Assembly (NCBI RefSeq): GCF_006094275.1
Contig: NZ_CP034412.1
Location: forward strand, 930,001 to 994,000
DNA from: Glutamicibacter creatinolyticus
Lineage (GTDB): Bacteria; Actinomycetota; Actinomycetes; Actinomycetales; Micrococcaceae
DNA length: 64,000 nt
Direction: 5' to 3'
Shown in pieces: positions 1 through 8,391 of this stretch. Within the stretch, counting starts at the first letter, position 1. Each line of letters starts with the position of its first letter. The notes under the pieces were generated by a model. The model made no database searches, was not told the origin of the DNA, and saw nothing but the letters and a program-made list of their open reading frames with translations. The position numbers were made by a program, and so were the translations under genes.

Positions 1-689
1 CCAGCTGGCGCACGGCCTCGGTGATCTTGATGGGCTCGGCCGGCAGGGCCTTGACCAGCCGGGTCTTGCCGCGGCGGTCCACGTGCAGGATCGCGTTGGC
101 CCCGGCGTCCCCAACGTACACGCCGCTGCGCACCGGCGCGCTGGAGTAGGGGTGGGAGTAGAGCTCGCCCTTGGAACGCAGTGCCGGTGCCTGGGCCAGG
201 CAGGCCTTGGAGACCTTGCGTACCCCGTACACGGTCTTGCCGTCCGGGTCGTGCTTGCGCTCGAAGGCCGCCAGGTCCGCGATGGTGCGCACCTTGCCCC
301 GGTGGTCAATGGACTTGAGCAACGCCGGGTCCTTGGGGCTTGGCGGTGCCTGGTCACTGCCGACCAGATTGTCGAAATAGTAGGCGGTGTGCCGGGCGTA
401 GGAGACCCCGACGATTTCCCGGCCCGGAGCGTTGACCAGGGTCCGCTTCTTGCCGTGGGCGCTGATGGAGGTCAGCTGCCCGGACATGGACTCCGCAACA
501 AGAATCGAGCCATGGTCTCCAAAAGCGATCCGCAGTGGGCCGACGAGATTGATGGCGACGGTCTTGACGTTGCTGATCCCGGTGGGCGGCCGGTGGTGGT
601 CTTGCTGATGGGCCTGGGCGGGGGGCAAGGCTGAGCGTGACCGCCAATGCGGACGCGGCGGCCCCGGCCGCTATGTGTCGAAGCTTCAT
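1..689 (-). pseudogene. ScyD/ScyE-family secreted protein, frameshifted and cut by the window edge
   Basis: A minus-strand gene starts at the ATG at 689 with a clear signal peptide (MKLRHIAAGAAASALAVTLS). After a run of six G (plus strand, 620-625) the reading continues only in the next frame. There it reads ...AQAHQQDHH, then NVKTVAINLVGPLRIAFG, ESMSGQLTSIS, VGVSYARHTAYYF and GVYVGDAGANAILHVD, a beta-propeller-like secreted family annotated ScyD/ScyE in actinobacteria. With one G fewer, the junction becomes LAPAQA-H, a textbook signal peptidase I site. The break is therefore either a recent one-base insertion or a sequencing error. The C-terminus lies beyond position 1. The family assignment is from recalled sequence similarity. 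The function in these organisms is unknown. Confidence 0.7.
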
Positions 690-1069
690 GATGATTCCTC
701 GTCAAAGGGTGCCGCGCTCCAAAAAGGACCGCAGCAGCTGCAGTTGGTCCGCATGGTTCCCGGGGCATCGCTGGAAAAGGTGGCAGGCTGATCGTGGAGG
801 AGAGGGAGCGTTTCGTAGCAAGAACTGAAGGCAGTGAGCGATGGGGAACGTTTGCGGGTGACACCGTGGAAACGGGATGCGCGCGGTGCCCCAGCTACAC
901 CGTGCTCAACGGTGGCGACATGTGCCGTCACGAGTAGCCACGACTTTATGAACTGCTGTGTGCGCCGGTCAATGGCAACCGTGAAAAGCACGTACTTCAT
1001 GGGCCGAAAGCGGGTAGCGGATGGACTGCTGTCCGCACCGGCAGACGGTTGGAACCTAGGTTGGACACC
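690..1069. other. Intergenic region without a convincing gene
   Basis: This 380-base gap lies between the divergent ScyD/ScyE-like gene and the acetyltransferase gene. Open frames on both strands have arginine- and serine-rich translations with no family resemblance and no good ribosome binding site. It should hold the promoters of both flanking genes. Only the -10-like hexamer at 1057-1062 stands out. Confidence 0.5.
1057..1062 (+). promoter_or_regulatory. Candidate -10 box of a leaderless transcript
   Basis: TAGGTT fits the actinobacterial -10 pattern TANNNT and ends 7 nt before the ATG at 1070. That is the spacing expected if transcription starts at the first base of the start codon. No good Shine-Dalgarno sequence precedes the ATG. 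Confidence 0.4.
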
Positions 1070-1600
1070 ATGAGCGAGCCATCTGCAGGGTACCGGATCC
1101 GCCGCGCGCGGCCCGAAGACGAGGCGGGGGTGGCGAGGTTGTGCCAACGCAGCGGACAGCTCGGCTGGGACCGCGAAGCACTGCGGAAGACCGCATCACG
1201 GGTCAGTCTCGTGGCCACCCAGGACGATACCGTCATTGGCGTTGCCAAGACCCATTGGCATGCTGAGCCGGACCGTGCCGCGCCGGCAGGGCATTACCTG
1301 GGCGGGATTGTCATCGACCCGCGGTGGCGCAGACACGGGGTGGGCCGGGCGCTGACAGCGGCACGCCTTGCCTGGATCGCCCCTCGCGCCGACGTCGTCT
1401 ACTACTTCACGAACGAGAACAACACGGCCTCGATTAAGCTGCATGAGAGTTTCGGTTTTCAGCTGTTGTTTGCCGCCGGAAGCCTCCATTCAGTATCGGC
1501 AGATGACGGCAGGTCCAAGCTCCTGCTTTTTGCGCTGCACCGGTTGGCCAACTCTGTGTCACCGCTCACCCTTGATGATAAGGACAGGCTAAATAGTTGA
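1070..1600 (+). CDS. GNAT family N-acetyltransferase
   Basis: A 176-residue protein with the GNAT fold signature. The acetyl-CoA binding motif A appears as GGIVIDPRWRRHGVGRAL (R-x-x-G-x-G/A type). It is followed by the C-terminal pattern FTNENNTASIKLHESFGF, where the Asn and the GF pair are typical. It probably transfers an acetyl group from acetyl-CoA to an amine; the substrate cannot be inferred. An in-frame TTG lies 21 nt upstream, but the ATG at 1070 fits the domain boundary and the -10-like hexamer 7 nt before it. It ends 22 nt before truB, so the two may be co-transcribed. Confidence 0.8.
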   Translation: MSEPSAGYRIRRARPEDEAGVARLCQRSGQLGWDREALRKTASRVSLVATQDDTVIGVAKTHWHAEPDRAAPAGHYLGGIVIDPRWRRHGVGRALTAARLAWIAPRADVVYYFTNENNTASIKLHESFGFQLLFAAGSLHSVSADDGRSKLLLFALHRLANSVSPLTLDDKDRLNS

Positions 1601-1622
1601 TACCACGCCTATACTGGAGGGC

Positions 1623-2546
1623 GTGAGTAAAGCCGGACAGCCCCAGGAAACGCAAGCATCAGGTCTGGTGCTGGTCGACAAGGACCAAGCAATGACCTCC
1701 CATGATGTCGTCGCCCGTGTGAGGCGGCTGGCCGGCACCCGAAAAGTAGGCCACGCCGGCACCCTGGATCCCATGGCCACCGGAGTCCTGGTGGTCGGCG
1801 TGAACAAGGCGACTCGTCTGCTGACCTACATCGTGGGCCATGACAAGACCTACACGGCGACAATTCGTCTGGGGCAGTCCACCGTCACCGATGACGCCGA
1901 AGGCGAGGTCCTCTCCGAGCGCATCGCCGCGGCGGTCACGGAGGAAGACATTGAACGCGAGGTGTCCAAGCTGCGTGGGGACATCGAACAGGTGCCCAGC
2001 CAGGTTTCCGCCATCAAAGTGGACGGCAAGCGTTCCTACGCTCGCGTGCGCGAAGGCCAGCAGGTGGAGCTGAAGGCCCGTCCCGTCACGATCAGCCGCT
2101 TCGACATCCTCGAGGTGCGCCGCGAACACGGCGGGAAGATCATCGATGTGGACGTGATCGTGTCCTGCTCCTCCGGCACCTACATCCGCGCCCTGGCCCG
2201 CGACGTGGGGGAGGCCCTGAACGTTGGGGGACACCTCACTGCCCTGCGCCGCACCGAGGTCGGCCCCTACAAGATTTCCCAGACCAAGCGGCTGGCCGAA
2301 CTGGCAGAGGAATTCGAGATGCTGCCCCTGGACGAGGCGGCCGCAGCACTCTTCCCGAACCGGACCGTGAGCGTGGATGAGGCCGTGGAGCTGTCCTTCG
2401 GCCGCACGATCGCCGCCTCCAGCAGCGTCATGGACGTTACGAAGGACGAGATCGTGGCGGCCTTCGCCCCGAACGGCACCCTCGTGGCGTTGCTCAAGGA
2501 CCAGGGAGCCAAGGCGCGCACCCAGCTGGTCTTCACCGCCAAATAG
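1623..2546 (+). CDS. truB: tRNA pseudouridine(55) synthase TruB
   Basis: TruB isomerises uridine 55 of the tRNA T-loop to pseudouridine in the cytoplasm. The 307-residue protein carries the family catalytic motif GHAGTLDPMATG, in which Asp49 is the nucleophile, and the downstream RYVRA-type segment SCSSGTYIRALARDVG. Length and domain order are normal, with a short PUA-like C-terminal extension (KDEIVAAFAPNGTLVALL). The start is a GTG at 1623 preceded by CTGGAGG at 1614-1620, close to the start codon. In actinobacteria truB normally precedes ribF and rpsO. That order is kept here, with two small membrane protein genes between. Confidence 0.97.
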   Translation: MSKAGQPQETQASGLVLVDKDQAMTSHDVVARVRRLAGTRKVGHAGTLDPMATGVLVVGVNKATRLLTYIVGHDKTYTATIRLGQSTVTDDAEGEVLSERIAAAVTEEDIEREVSKLRGDIEQVPSQVSAIKVDGKRSYARVREGQQVELKARPVTISRFDILEVRREHGGKIIDVDVIVSCSSGTYIRALARDVGEALNVGGHLTALRRTEVGPYKISQTKRLAELAEEFEMLPLDEAAAALFPNRTVSVDEAVELSFGRTIAASSSVMDVTKDEIVAAFAPNGTLVALLKDQGAKARTQLVFTAK

Positions 2547-2573
2547 CGGTGTGCGGCCGGTGGGGGAACACCG

Positions 2574-2999
2574 GTGGAGAAAAGCACGACACCTGCACAA
2601 GTATCGAAAGGGCACAAGCCTGTGATCATCGTTGACGGCTTCTTTATTGCCGGCGCCATCATTTGTGGCCTGGCCGTGCTGCTGGGACTGGTCGCCACCA
2701 TCATCCGCACCTACCCGGATGACTACGCGTTGATCGCCACGGCACTGACCGAAGTCTTCCTGGTTGTCTATGGCATCTCCGCCGCGATCCGCCAGCTGGG
2801 CGGACAGCCGATCACCGGGGAAGTCTGGGAATTCTGGGGCTATCTGATCACCGCCCTGCTGATTCCGCCGATTGCCTTCTTCTGGGCCGTCAGCGACAAG
2901 AGCCGCTGGGCCAACGCGGTACTGACCGCCAACGGGCTAATAGTTTTCGTCATGTTGTTCCGCATGGAACAGATTTGGGATGCAGGAGCATTGGTATGA
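2574..2999 (+). CDS. Small conserved membrane protein
   Basis: 141 residues with about four hydrophobic segments: FFIAGAIICGLAVLLGLVA, ALTEVFLVVYGISAA, YLITALLIPPIAFFWAV and LTANGLIVFVMLF. It starts at a GTG and overlaps the next gene by 4 nt (ATGA), so the two are translationally coupled. No catalytic motif is visible. From memory, similar uncharacterised pairs occur between truB and ribF in related genomes. The partner gene also encodes a four-helix membrane protein, so the two products may form one complex (inference). Confidence 0.7.
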   Translation: MEKSTTPAQVSKGHKPVIIVDGFFIAGAIICGLAVLLGLVATIIRTYPDDYALIATALTEVFLVVYGISAAIRQLGGQPITGEVWEFWGYLITALLIPPIAFFWAVSDKSRWANAVLTANGLIVFVMLFRMEQIWDAGALV

Positions 3000-3469
3000 G
3001 TGAAAAGGCGCGCAACTCGCGCATCGTCGACGCCGCAGCGGCACGCAAGGGCGAGCAGCGCGCGCCCAAGCCGGCACGATCCACGGGCCTGGGTCGAATC
3101 ATCATCGCGGTGTACGGCGTGCTGGCACTCTCGGCAACGATCCGGGCGCTGTACCAAATGTTCTTCCGGGACTTCTCCGAGGCCCCGGTGGCCTACACCC
3201 TGTCACTGATTTCGGGGCTGGTGTACATCCTGGCCACCGTGACCCTGGCCTCCTCCAAGCCGAAGGCCTGGTTCACCGCCCTCTACGCGGTGTCCTTCGA
3301 ACTGGTGGGCGTGCTGGTGGTGGGCATCCTGTCCTTCACCCACCCCGAGCTTTTCGGCCACGATTCGGTGTGGAGCTTCTTCGGCAAGGGATACGGCTAC
3401 GTCCCGCTGGTTCTGCCGTTCGTGGGCCTGTGGTGGCTGTACCGCAACCGCGATGAGCGCCGCGCCTAA
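2996..3469 (+). CDS. Small conserved membrane protein, partner of the preceding gene
   Basis: 157 residues from the ATG at 2996, whose ATGA overlaps the upstream stop codon. A basic, Ala/Arg-rich cytoplasmic N-terminus (about 30 residues) is followed by about four membrane segments: IIIAVYGVLALSATIRAL, AYTLSLISGLVYILATV, ALYAVSFELVGVLVVGIL and YVPLVLPFVGLWWLY. A charged tail, RNRDERRA, ends it. Longer in-frame starts inside the upstream gene exist but are not needed. The function is unknown. Position and coupling suggest it works with the upstream membrane protein. Confidence 0.7.
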   Translation: MSEKARNSRIVDAAAARKGEQRAPKPARSTGLGRIIIAVYGVLALSATIRALYQMFFRDFSEAPVAYTLSLISGLVYILATVTLASSKPKAWFTALYAVSFELVGVLVVGILSFTHPELFGHDSVWSFFGKGYGYVPLVLPFVGLWWLYRNRDERRA

Positions 3470-3528
3470 CAGACATGTAAGAATTGCTTGGGCAGGTTTG
3501 CTGCCCTCCACCACACCTAAGGAGCAAC

Positions 3529-4479
3529 GTGCACTATTGGAAGGGTCTTGAAGCGGTTCCGGCAGCTGTCGGTCCCACGGTGGTGACCATTGGCAACTTT
3601 GACGGGGTTCACCTCGGGCACTGCCAGGTGCTGGACCGCGTGGTCCAGCAGGCCAAGCAGCGGGACGCCAAGTCGGTCGCGATCACCTTCGACCCGCATC
3701 CGGCCCTGGTGCACCGTCCCGAATCGGCGCCCGAACTGATCATGGGCCTGGCCGACCGCATCGACACCCTGGATGCCGTGGGGTTGGATGCGGTCCTGAT
3801 GATCCACTACACCCTGCAGTTCGCGCAGAACTCCGCCGAGGACTTTGTGCGTGAGGTGTTCGTGGACAAGCTCGGTGCCGTTGCCGTGGTGGTGGGCCAC
3901 GACGTGCGCTTCGGCAAGGACAATGCCGGGGACTTCGCGTACATGTGCGAGCTGGGCGAAAAGTACGGTTTCGACGTCATCGGCGTGCAGGACGTGGGGG
4001 ACAAGCGCCGCCTGTCATCCACCTGGGTGCGTGAGGAACTTTCCGCGGGCAACGTTGAGGGCGCCGCCGAGATCCTGGGCCGCCCCCACCGGATGCGCGG
4101 GGAGGTGGTTCACGGCGCCAAGCGCGGACGTGAACTGGGTTTCCCGACCGCCAATCTTTCCAGCGACGCCAGCGGCATCATCCCGGCCGACGGCGTCTAT
4201 GCCGGATGGCTCGTGGATGAGGCCGACATGCGTTGGCCGGCCGCGATTTCCGTGGGCTCCAACCCGACCTTCGACGGCGTTTCGCGTGTGGTCGAGGCCC
4301 ACGTCATTGACCGGCCTTCCGAGGACTTCGGGGACTTTGACCTCTACGGCCAACAAATCGTGGTGGAATTCGTCAGGCACCTGCGCCCGATGGTCGCCTA
4401 CCGCGGCATCGAGGCCCTGATCGAGCAGATGAACGAAGACGTCGAGCAGGCCCGCTCGGTGCTCTCCCAGCAGGCGTAG
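3529..4479 (+). CDS. ribF: Bifunctional riboflavin kinase/FAD synthetase
   Basis: RibF phosphorylates riboflavin to FMN and adenylates FMN to FAD. The 316-residue protein has the FAD synthetase nucleotidyltransferase motif GNFDGVHLGH at residues 22-31, VVGHDVRFG later in that domain, and a C-terminal riboflavin kinase domain with RGRELGFPTANL and PADGVYAGW. The start is the GTG at 3529, giving MHYWKGLEAVP, because AAGGAG at 3518-3523 lies 5 nt upstream. A frame open to 3484 would add 15 residues without support. It is a normal full-length actinobacterial RibF in its usual place between truB and rpsO. Confidence 0.96.
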   Translation: MHYWKGLEAVPAAVGPTVVTIGNFDGVHLGHCQVLDRVVQQAKQRDAKSVAITFDPHPALVHRPESAPELIMGLADRIDTLDAVGLDAVLMIHYTLQFAQNSAEDFVREVFVDKLGAVAVVVGHDVRFGKDNAGDFAYMCELGEKYGFDVIGVQDVGDKRRLSSTWVREELSAGNVEGAAEILGRPHRMRGEVVHGAKRGRELGFPTANLSSDASGIIPADGVYAGWLVDEADMRWPAAISVGSNPTFDGVSRVVEAHVIDRPSEDFGDFDLYGQQIVVEFVRHLRPMVAYRGIEALIEQMNEDVEQARSVLSQQA

Positions 4480-4502
4480 CCGGGCACGGGCTTTGACGGA
4501 TT

Positions 4503-5288
4503 ATGGCTGAGATTCCCTCGCTGCCGCAGCGCGCCTTCATCCTGCCGGAGCAGAAGCGGGCCGCGATGGCCGCCGCCTACCAGCATGGCGCCAAGAGCTA
4601 TGACCGGATCCGACCCCCGTACCCGCAGGCCGCACTGGACTTCACCCTGGAGGGGCCGGTCAAACAGGTGGCCGACATCGGGTGCGGCTCGGGGATCTTT
4701 ACCGAACAGCTGGCCTCGCGGGGTGTCGAGGTGTGGGCCGTTGATCCTTCCCAGGACATGCTCGAAGTTCTCAATTCCCGTTTGCACTGTGCGCATACCG
4801 TCCTCGCGCCGGGGGAGCAGACCGGGCTTGCCGAGTCCAGCGTGGACGTGGTCAGCTACGCCCAAGCCTGGCACTGGGTTGATCCCGAGCAGGCCAGCGC
4901 CGAGGCAGCCCGGCTGCTGCGCGAAGAGGGCAGGCTGGTGTTGCTGTGGAACCAGCTGGATGTCTCGGTGCCCTGGGTGCACCGGCTGACCCGGATCATG
5001 CATGCCGGGGACGTTCACCGACCGGAACTCATTCCGCCCTTCGGGCCCCAGTTCGCGGCCCCTGAATCAGGGATCTGGCACTGGTCCATGGCACTAACGC
5101 TTCAGGAGGTCATTGAACTGACCCGTTCGCGCAGCTACTACCGCCGCGCGAACGAAGCAACCAGAAACAAGGTTGAGTCCAACCTGCGTTGGTACTGGTA
5201 CGAGCACCTTGGCCATGACGCCGCCGAACGGGTTGACGTGCCATATCTCACCCATGCCTGGAGGGCGCGAAAACGCCGGGGTCGGTGA
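4503..5288 (+). CDS. Class I SAM-dependent methyltransferase
   Basis: 261 residues. The SAM-binding motif I is VADIGCGSGIF near residues 57-67, followed by the acidic VWAVDPSQDML and a post-motif VVSYAQAWHWVDP. This arrangement is typical of small-molecule methyltransferases of the UbiE/Methyltransf_11 type. The fold is well supported but the substrate is not deducible. It begins 23 nt after ribF and ends about 110 nt before rpsO, so it may be read from the ribF transcript. The C-terminus is rich in basic residues (AWRARKRRGR). Confidence 0.85.
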   Translation: MAEIPSLPQRAFILPEQKRAAMAAAYQHGAKSYDRIRPPYPQAALDFTLEGPVKQVADIGCGSGIFTEQLASRGVEVWAVDPSQDMLEVLNSRLHCAHTVLAPGEQTGLAESSVDVVSYAQAWHWVDPEQASAEAARLLREEGRLVLLWNQLDVSVPWVHRLTRIMHAGDVHRPELIPPFGPQFAAPESGIWHWSMALTLQEVIELTRSRSYYRRANEATRNKVESNLRWYWYEHLGHDAAERVDVPYLTHAWRARKRRGR

Positions 5289-5302
5289 TAGCATTAACGC
5301 TG

Positions 5303-5332
5303 GCCTACGCTGCAGTCCGCGGTTGCGTAGGC
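5303..5332 (+). promoter_or_regulatory. Hairpin in the rpsO leader
   Basis: GCCTACGC at 5303-5310 pairs perfectly with GCGTAGGC at 5325-5332 across a 14-nt loop, about 65 nt upstream of the rpsO start. S15 represses its own mRNA through leader structures in several bacteria, so this may be an autoregulatory element. It could also be a weak attenuator for the upstream gene. Confidence 0.4.
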
Positions 5333-5396
5333 TTCGCACTGGGAGTCAAAACCCGGAGCACTACCTTGTAAGCGCGGTCCAACTCTAGGAGTTTGT

Positions 5397-5666
5397 ATGG
5401 CACTGGATGCCGCAGTCAAGCAGGAAATCATCAAGGCTTACGCCACCCACGAAGGCGACACCGGTTCGCCTGAGGTGCAGATCGCTGTGATGTCGCGCCG
5501 GATCTCGGACCTGACCGAGCACCTGAAGCAGCACAAGCACGATCACCACACCCGCCGTGGTCTGATGGCTCTGGTCGGTCGTCGTCGTCGTATGCTCGGC
5601 TACCTGAAGAACACCAACATCGAGCGCTACCGCTCGCTGATCGAGCGTCTGGGTCTGCGTAAGTAG
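5397..5666 (+). CDS. rpsO: 30S ribosomal protein S15
   Basis: S15 is a primary 16S rRNA binding protein of the small subunit platform. The 89-residue length is exactly typical. The sequence contains the family signature: [39 protein letters not shown] and a C-terminal [22 protein letters not shown] ribosome binding site (TAGGAG, 5387-5392) precedes the ATG. rpsO is usually followed directly by pnp. Here the next gene is a restriction enzyme, and pnp lies about 40 kb downstream. Confidence 0.99.
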   Translation: MALDAAVKQEIIKAYATHEGDTGSPEVQIAVMSRRISDLTEHLKQHKHDHHTRRGLMALVGRRRRMLGYLKNTNIERYRSLIERLGLRK

Positions 5667-5683
5667 TACCCCCTCGCAAATTT

Positions 5684-5752
5684 GAAATCCCCGGCGCTGC
5701 CGTGGGCAAGTCGACGAAAGTCGGATGAGCTCATTGCGGTGTCGGGGATTTC
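5684..5752 (+). terminator. Long-range hairpin after rpsO, probable terminator
   Basis: GAAATCCCCG at 5684-5693 is perfectly complementary to CGGGGATTTC at 5743-5752. Inside the 49-nt loop a small tetraloop hairpin (CGAC-GAAA-GTCG) can form. There is no clean U-tract, so this may be a structured 3' end or processing site and not a classical intrinsic terminator. Confidence 0.5.
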
Positions 5753-5892
5753 TGTATCCTTGATGACTTGGCAAAGTACGGTAGAGGCAACTGTGTTGTG
5801 GAATGTATGTTGTTAGCTGCGCCTTCTTGTGATCCCACCTGTGACATGACCAGAATGTAGAACCTCACCCCTGCGGATCCCAAGGACAAGCA

Positions 5893-6825
5893 ATGAGCGA
5901 ACCAGTCCCAGAACAAGGACAATCCGAGGTGCCGGTCTGGCCGAAGTTCATTTTGCCTGTGCTGACGGTACTCGAAGATGGAAGTATCGTGCACCGCCGG
6001 GATCTGATTCACCGATCCATTGAAGCAGCTGGCCTCTCAAAATCTGCCCGAGAAGAGACCCTCAACTCCGGTGGTTTGCGTGCCGAACAGCGACTGGGCT
6101 GGGCCTTCAGCCACCTGACCAAGGCCGGATGGATAGAACGGCCAACGCGTGGCAACTACCGGATTACCGAAGCCGGCCGCAGATGGGCAGCAGAGCATCC
6201 CAATGGATTGGACTCACTCTCGGAAGCCAACAAGATCTTCGAACCATTTTGGCCCCAGGGAAAGAAAACGGCGCTGCCCAAGGATGAAGCCGTCTTGGTA
6301 CAGGTAGTGGATGATCCCATCGAACAGATCGAATTCGGGATTAACAGAATCGCCAAAGATGTGGGGGAACACCTGCTGACGCGCTTACGCGACAGCCACC
6401 CCGATTTCTTTGAAGAGGCCGTCGTCAAGCTGTTGCTGGCCATGGGCTATGGAGGGGCCGAGCAGCGTGGGCGACGTATAGGCGGTACCGGTGACGGGGG
6501 AGTCGCTGGCGTCATTGACCAGGACGCCTTGGGCCTGGAACGAATCTACGTCCAGGCAAAGCGGTACAAGGAAGGCAACAGCGTCGGGCGCGAAACAATC
6601 CAGGCATTCATCGGTGCACTGCACGGATTTGGCGCGAGCCGCGGAGTCTTCATCACCACCAGCACATTTACCCAGCACGCTCGTGACTACGCATCCGGGA
6701 TCCAGTCGCGGGTCATCCTGATAGACGGGAAGAGACTGGTTTCCTTGATGATTAAGTACCGGGTCGGTGTTCAAGTAAAGCAGACATACGACGTCGTTGA
6801 AGTGGACGAGGATTTCTTCGACTAG
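5893..6825 (+). CDS. mrr: Mrr-type modification-dependent restriction endonuclease
   Basis: Mrr-family enzymes cut foreign DNA carrying methylated bases (type IV restriction). The 310-residue protein has an N-terminal winged-helix Mrr_N-like domain (residues about 10-95, including LGWAFSHLTKAGWIERPTRG) and a C-terminal PD-(D/E)xK nuclease domain. The catalytic residues are visible: Asp201 in GGTGDGGVAGVID and Gln221-x-Lys223 in IYVQAKRY. The nuclease therefore looks intact. The gene stands alone, on the pnp-facing side of rpsO, with no methyltransferase beside it, as expected for a modification-dependent enzyme. A second such system (McrBC) lies at 28.9-31.8 kb. Confidence 0.93.
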   Translation: MSEPVPEQGQSEVPVWPKFILPVLTVLEDGSIVHRRDLIHRSIEAAGLSKSAREETLNSGGLRAEQRLGWAFSHLTKAGWIERPTRGNYRITEAGRRWAAEHPNGLDSLSEANKIFEPFWPQGKKTALPKDEAVLVQVVDDPIEQIEFGINRIAKDVGEHLLTRLRDSHPDFFEEAVVKLLLAMGYGGAEQRGRRIGGTGDGGVAGVIDQDALGLERIYVQAKRYKEGNSVGRETIQAFIGALHGFGASRGVFITTSTFTQHARDYASGIQSRVILIDGKRLVSLMIKYRVGVQVKQTYDVVEVDEDFFD

Positions 6826-7007
6826 CAGGGCTGAGGCACAGAGCTAACTTCCACCCGGCCGCGGGGACAGCAGAGGAAAGCATCGGGCCGACGCTCAGCG
6901 TTCGCTAAAGCGAGCCAAGCTGGTTATCGTGGTTGGCACGTACCTCCACGGCTGGAGCGTGGTTTTCCTGCACGGCAGGCTCCAGCCAGTAACGAAGGGT
7001 TGAATCC

Positions 7008-7370
7008 ATGCCGGAAACTGCAATGTTCGGAATGTCTTCTCGTCTCAAGGTCTTCGTTGCGGCCTGCTTGGCGACCGGTTCGATCTTTACCGGAGCGAAC
7101 GGACTGACCATCGTCCCCCTGTTAGCAGCGGCGGCGATGCTGGCCGTGGGGATTGCGGCCACGTCGGAATCCGGGCGGGATGCTCAACTTGTCGTCCCTG
7201 TCCTAGGGATTATGGCCAGTACTTTCTCCGTCATGGGCACCGCGTTTGTTCTGACCTCGAACTCGATACTTCCCTTTGGCGCCACCGCTGTCATCGCTGC
7301 TGTTCCGGTTCTCGCATGGATTTCTCTTGGCCTGACAATGGGCAGGCCTGGGGCCACCGCCACCGCATAA
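7008..7370 (+). CDS. Small hypothetical membrane protein
   Basis: 120 residues with roughly four hydrophobic stretches: KVFVAACLATGSIFTGANG, IVPLLAAAAMLAVGIAA, LVVPVLGIMASTFSVMGTAFVL and AVIAAVPVLAWISLGLTMG. GAAGGG lies about 8 nt before the ATG at 7008. Later in-frame ATGs (7023, 7032) are possible starts. No family is recognised. The neighbour at 7591 is another small membrane protein, but about 220 nt separate them. The coding call is moderate, because it rests on hydrophobicity and the start signal and not on homology. Confidence 0.5.
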   Translation: MPETAMFGMSSRLKVFVAACLATGSIFTGANGLTIVPLLAAAAMLAVGIAATSESGRDAQLVVPVLGIMASTFSVMGTAFVLTSNSILPFGATAVIAAVPVLAWISLGLTMGRPGATATA

Positions 7371-7590
7371 ACCTGGCAACCGTCAGCAGACGGCTCGAAG
7401 CGCGCAAACCGGCCGGCCCCTGCGCATAGGGCAATGCAGAACCGGAATGAGCCTTCGACTTTGAAATTCCTGCCCGGTTTCTTGGACTGCGGCGGGGTAC
7501 TGTTTCCTACCTTATGTTGCGTACGGCAATCTGGCGCTGCTCCTGTGTGGGGTACGCTCAAAGTTGACGATGACTGTGGAGGTCAATGCG

Positions 7591-7887
7591 ATGAGCGCAG
7601 TACAAACCACCGAATCCATCCGGTCGCAGCCGTTGAACAAGATTTCTGTTTTTGCATTCGTCATCGCACTTCTAAGCGTTTTCGCCCTTTGGTTCTTCGA
7701 CCTGGCAACCGTGGCGATCTTCGCCGTCGGTGCAGGCCACGTGGCCCTGCACCAGCTGAAGACCACCCCGGGCAGGGGAGCGCTGCTGGCCCGCTCCGCA
7801 CTTTTTATCGGGTACACGGTTGCGGCGATATCGCTGTTTTCCTTCCTGATGATGCTTCCGGTCATCATTCAGCGCCTCACGCTCTAG
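7591..7887 (+). CDS. Small membrane protein, DUF4190-like
   Basis: 98 residues from the ATG at 7591, chosen because GGAGG at 7578-7582 lies 8 nt upstream; in-frame TTG and ATG codons at 7564 and 7570 precede it. It has two or three membrane helices (ISVFAFVIALLSVFALWFF, TVAIFAVGAGHVALHQL, ALFIGYTVAAISLFSFLMML). The pattern FAVGAGHVALHQLKTTPGRG between helices resembles the DUF4190 family, where G-H-x-A-L-x-Q-I precedes a short polar loop. The function of that family is not established. Confidence 0.65.
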   Translation: MSAVQTTESIRSQPLNKISVFAFVIALLSVFALWFFDLATVAIFAVGAGHVALHQLKTTPGRGALLARSALFIGYTVAAISLFSFLMMLPVIIQRLTL

Positions 7888-7938
7888 ACGCTGCCTTGTC
7901 ACCGAAACCCCTTCAACAGGACGTGAAAGAATAGCGGC

Positions 7939-8373
7939 ATGGGCGCCTCGAAAGCCGAAGGGCACAAACTCCAAAGCATCGTGCTGATCCGCCGGGTACG
8001 CGACCGGATCGACCGGGAGTATGCCCAGCCACTGAACCTTGAGGCGTTGGCGCGCGACGCGCATATCTCCAGCGGCCACCTGAGCCGGGAGTTCCGGCGC
8101 ATCTATGGGGACTCCCCATACTCGTATTTGATGACCCGGCGAATCGAACGTGCGATGACCCTGCTGCGCCGCGGAGATGTCAGCGTCACCGACGCCTGCT
8201 TCATGGTGGGCTTTTCCTCATTGGGGACATTTAGCACCCGCTTCACCGAGCTGGTAGGAGTCGCGCCCAGCGTGTACCGGCATGAGCATTCGCCCAGCAG
8301 CCCGGGGATCCCTCCCTGCCAGTCACGGCAGGTCACCAGACCGGTCAGGAATCAAGAAGCCGCCGCGAAATAG
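7939..8373 (+). CDS. AraC-family transcriptional regulator, single domain
   Basis: 144 residues consisting almost entirely of the AraC/XylS DNA-binding domain. It carries two helix-turn-helix units (LNLEALARDAHISSGHLSREF and DVSVTDACFMVGFSSLGTF) followed by the conserved F-x-x-x-x-G-x-x-P-x-x-Y/F segment (FTELVGVAPSVYR). There is no N-terminal ligand-binding domain, so it may sense nothing directly. The gene ends 18 nt before a VOC-family gene. A pairing of a short AraC regulator with a glyoxalase-like protein recurs in actinobacteria, and the two probably form one unit with the second VOC gene downstream. Confidence 0.85.
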   Translation: MGASKAEGHKLQSIVLIRRVRDRIDREYAQPLNLEALARDAHISSGHLSREFRRIYGDSPYSYLMTRRIERAMTLLRRGDVSVTDACFMVGFSSLGTFSTRFTELVGVAPSVYRHEHSPSSPGIPPCQSRQVTRPVRNQEAAAK

Positions 8374-8379
8374 CGCTGG

Positions 8380-8385
8380 TAGCTT
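8380..8385 (+). promoter_or_regulatory. Candidate -10 box of a leaderless transcript
   Basis: TAGCTT fits TANNNT and lies exactly 6 nt before the ATG at 8392. It overlaps the gap after the AraC gene, so the VOC gene may have its own promoter. A weak TTAGG could instead act as a ribosome binding site. Confidence 0.35.
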
Positions 8386-8391
8386 TTAGGC

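Noticed and set aside
686-1147. Minus-strand reading frame in the first intergenic region
   Set aside because: No ribosome binding site and no domain. It overlaps the acetyltransferase start and is best seen as chance.
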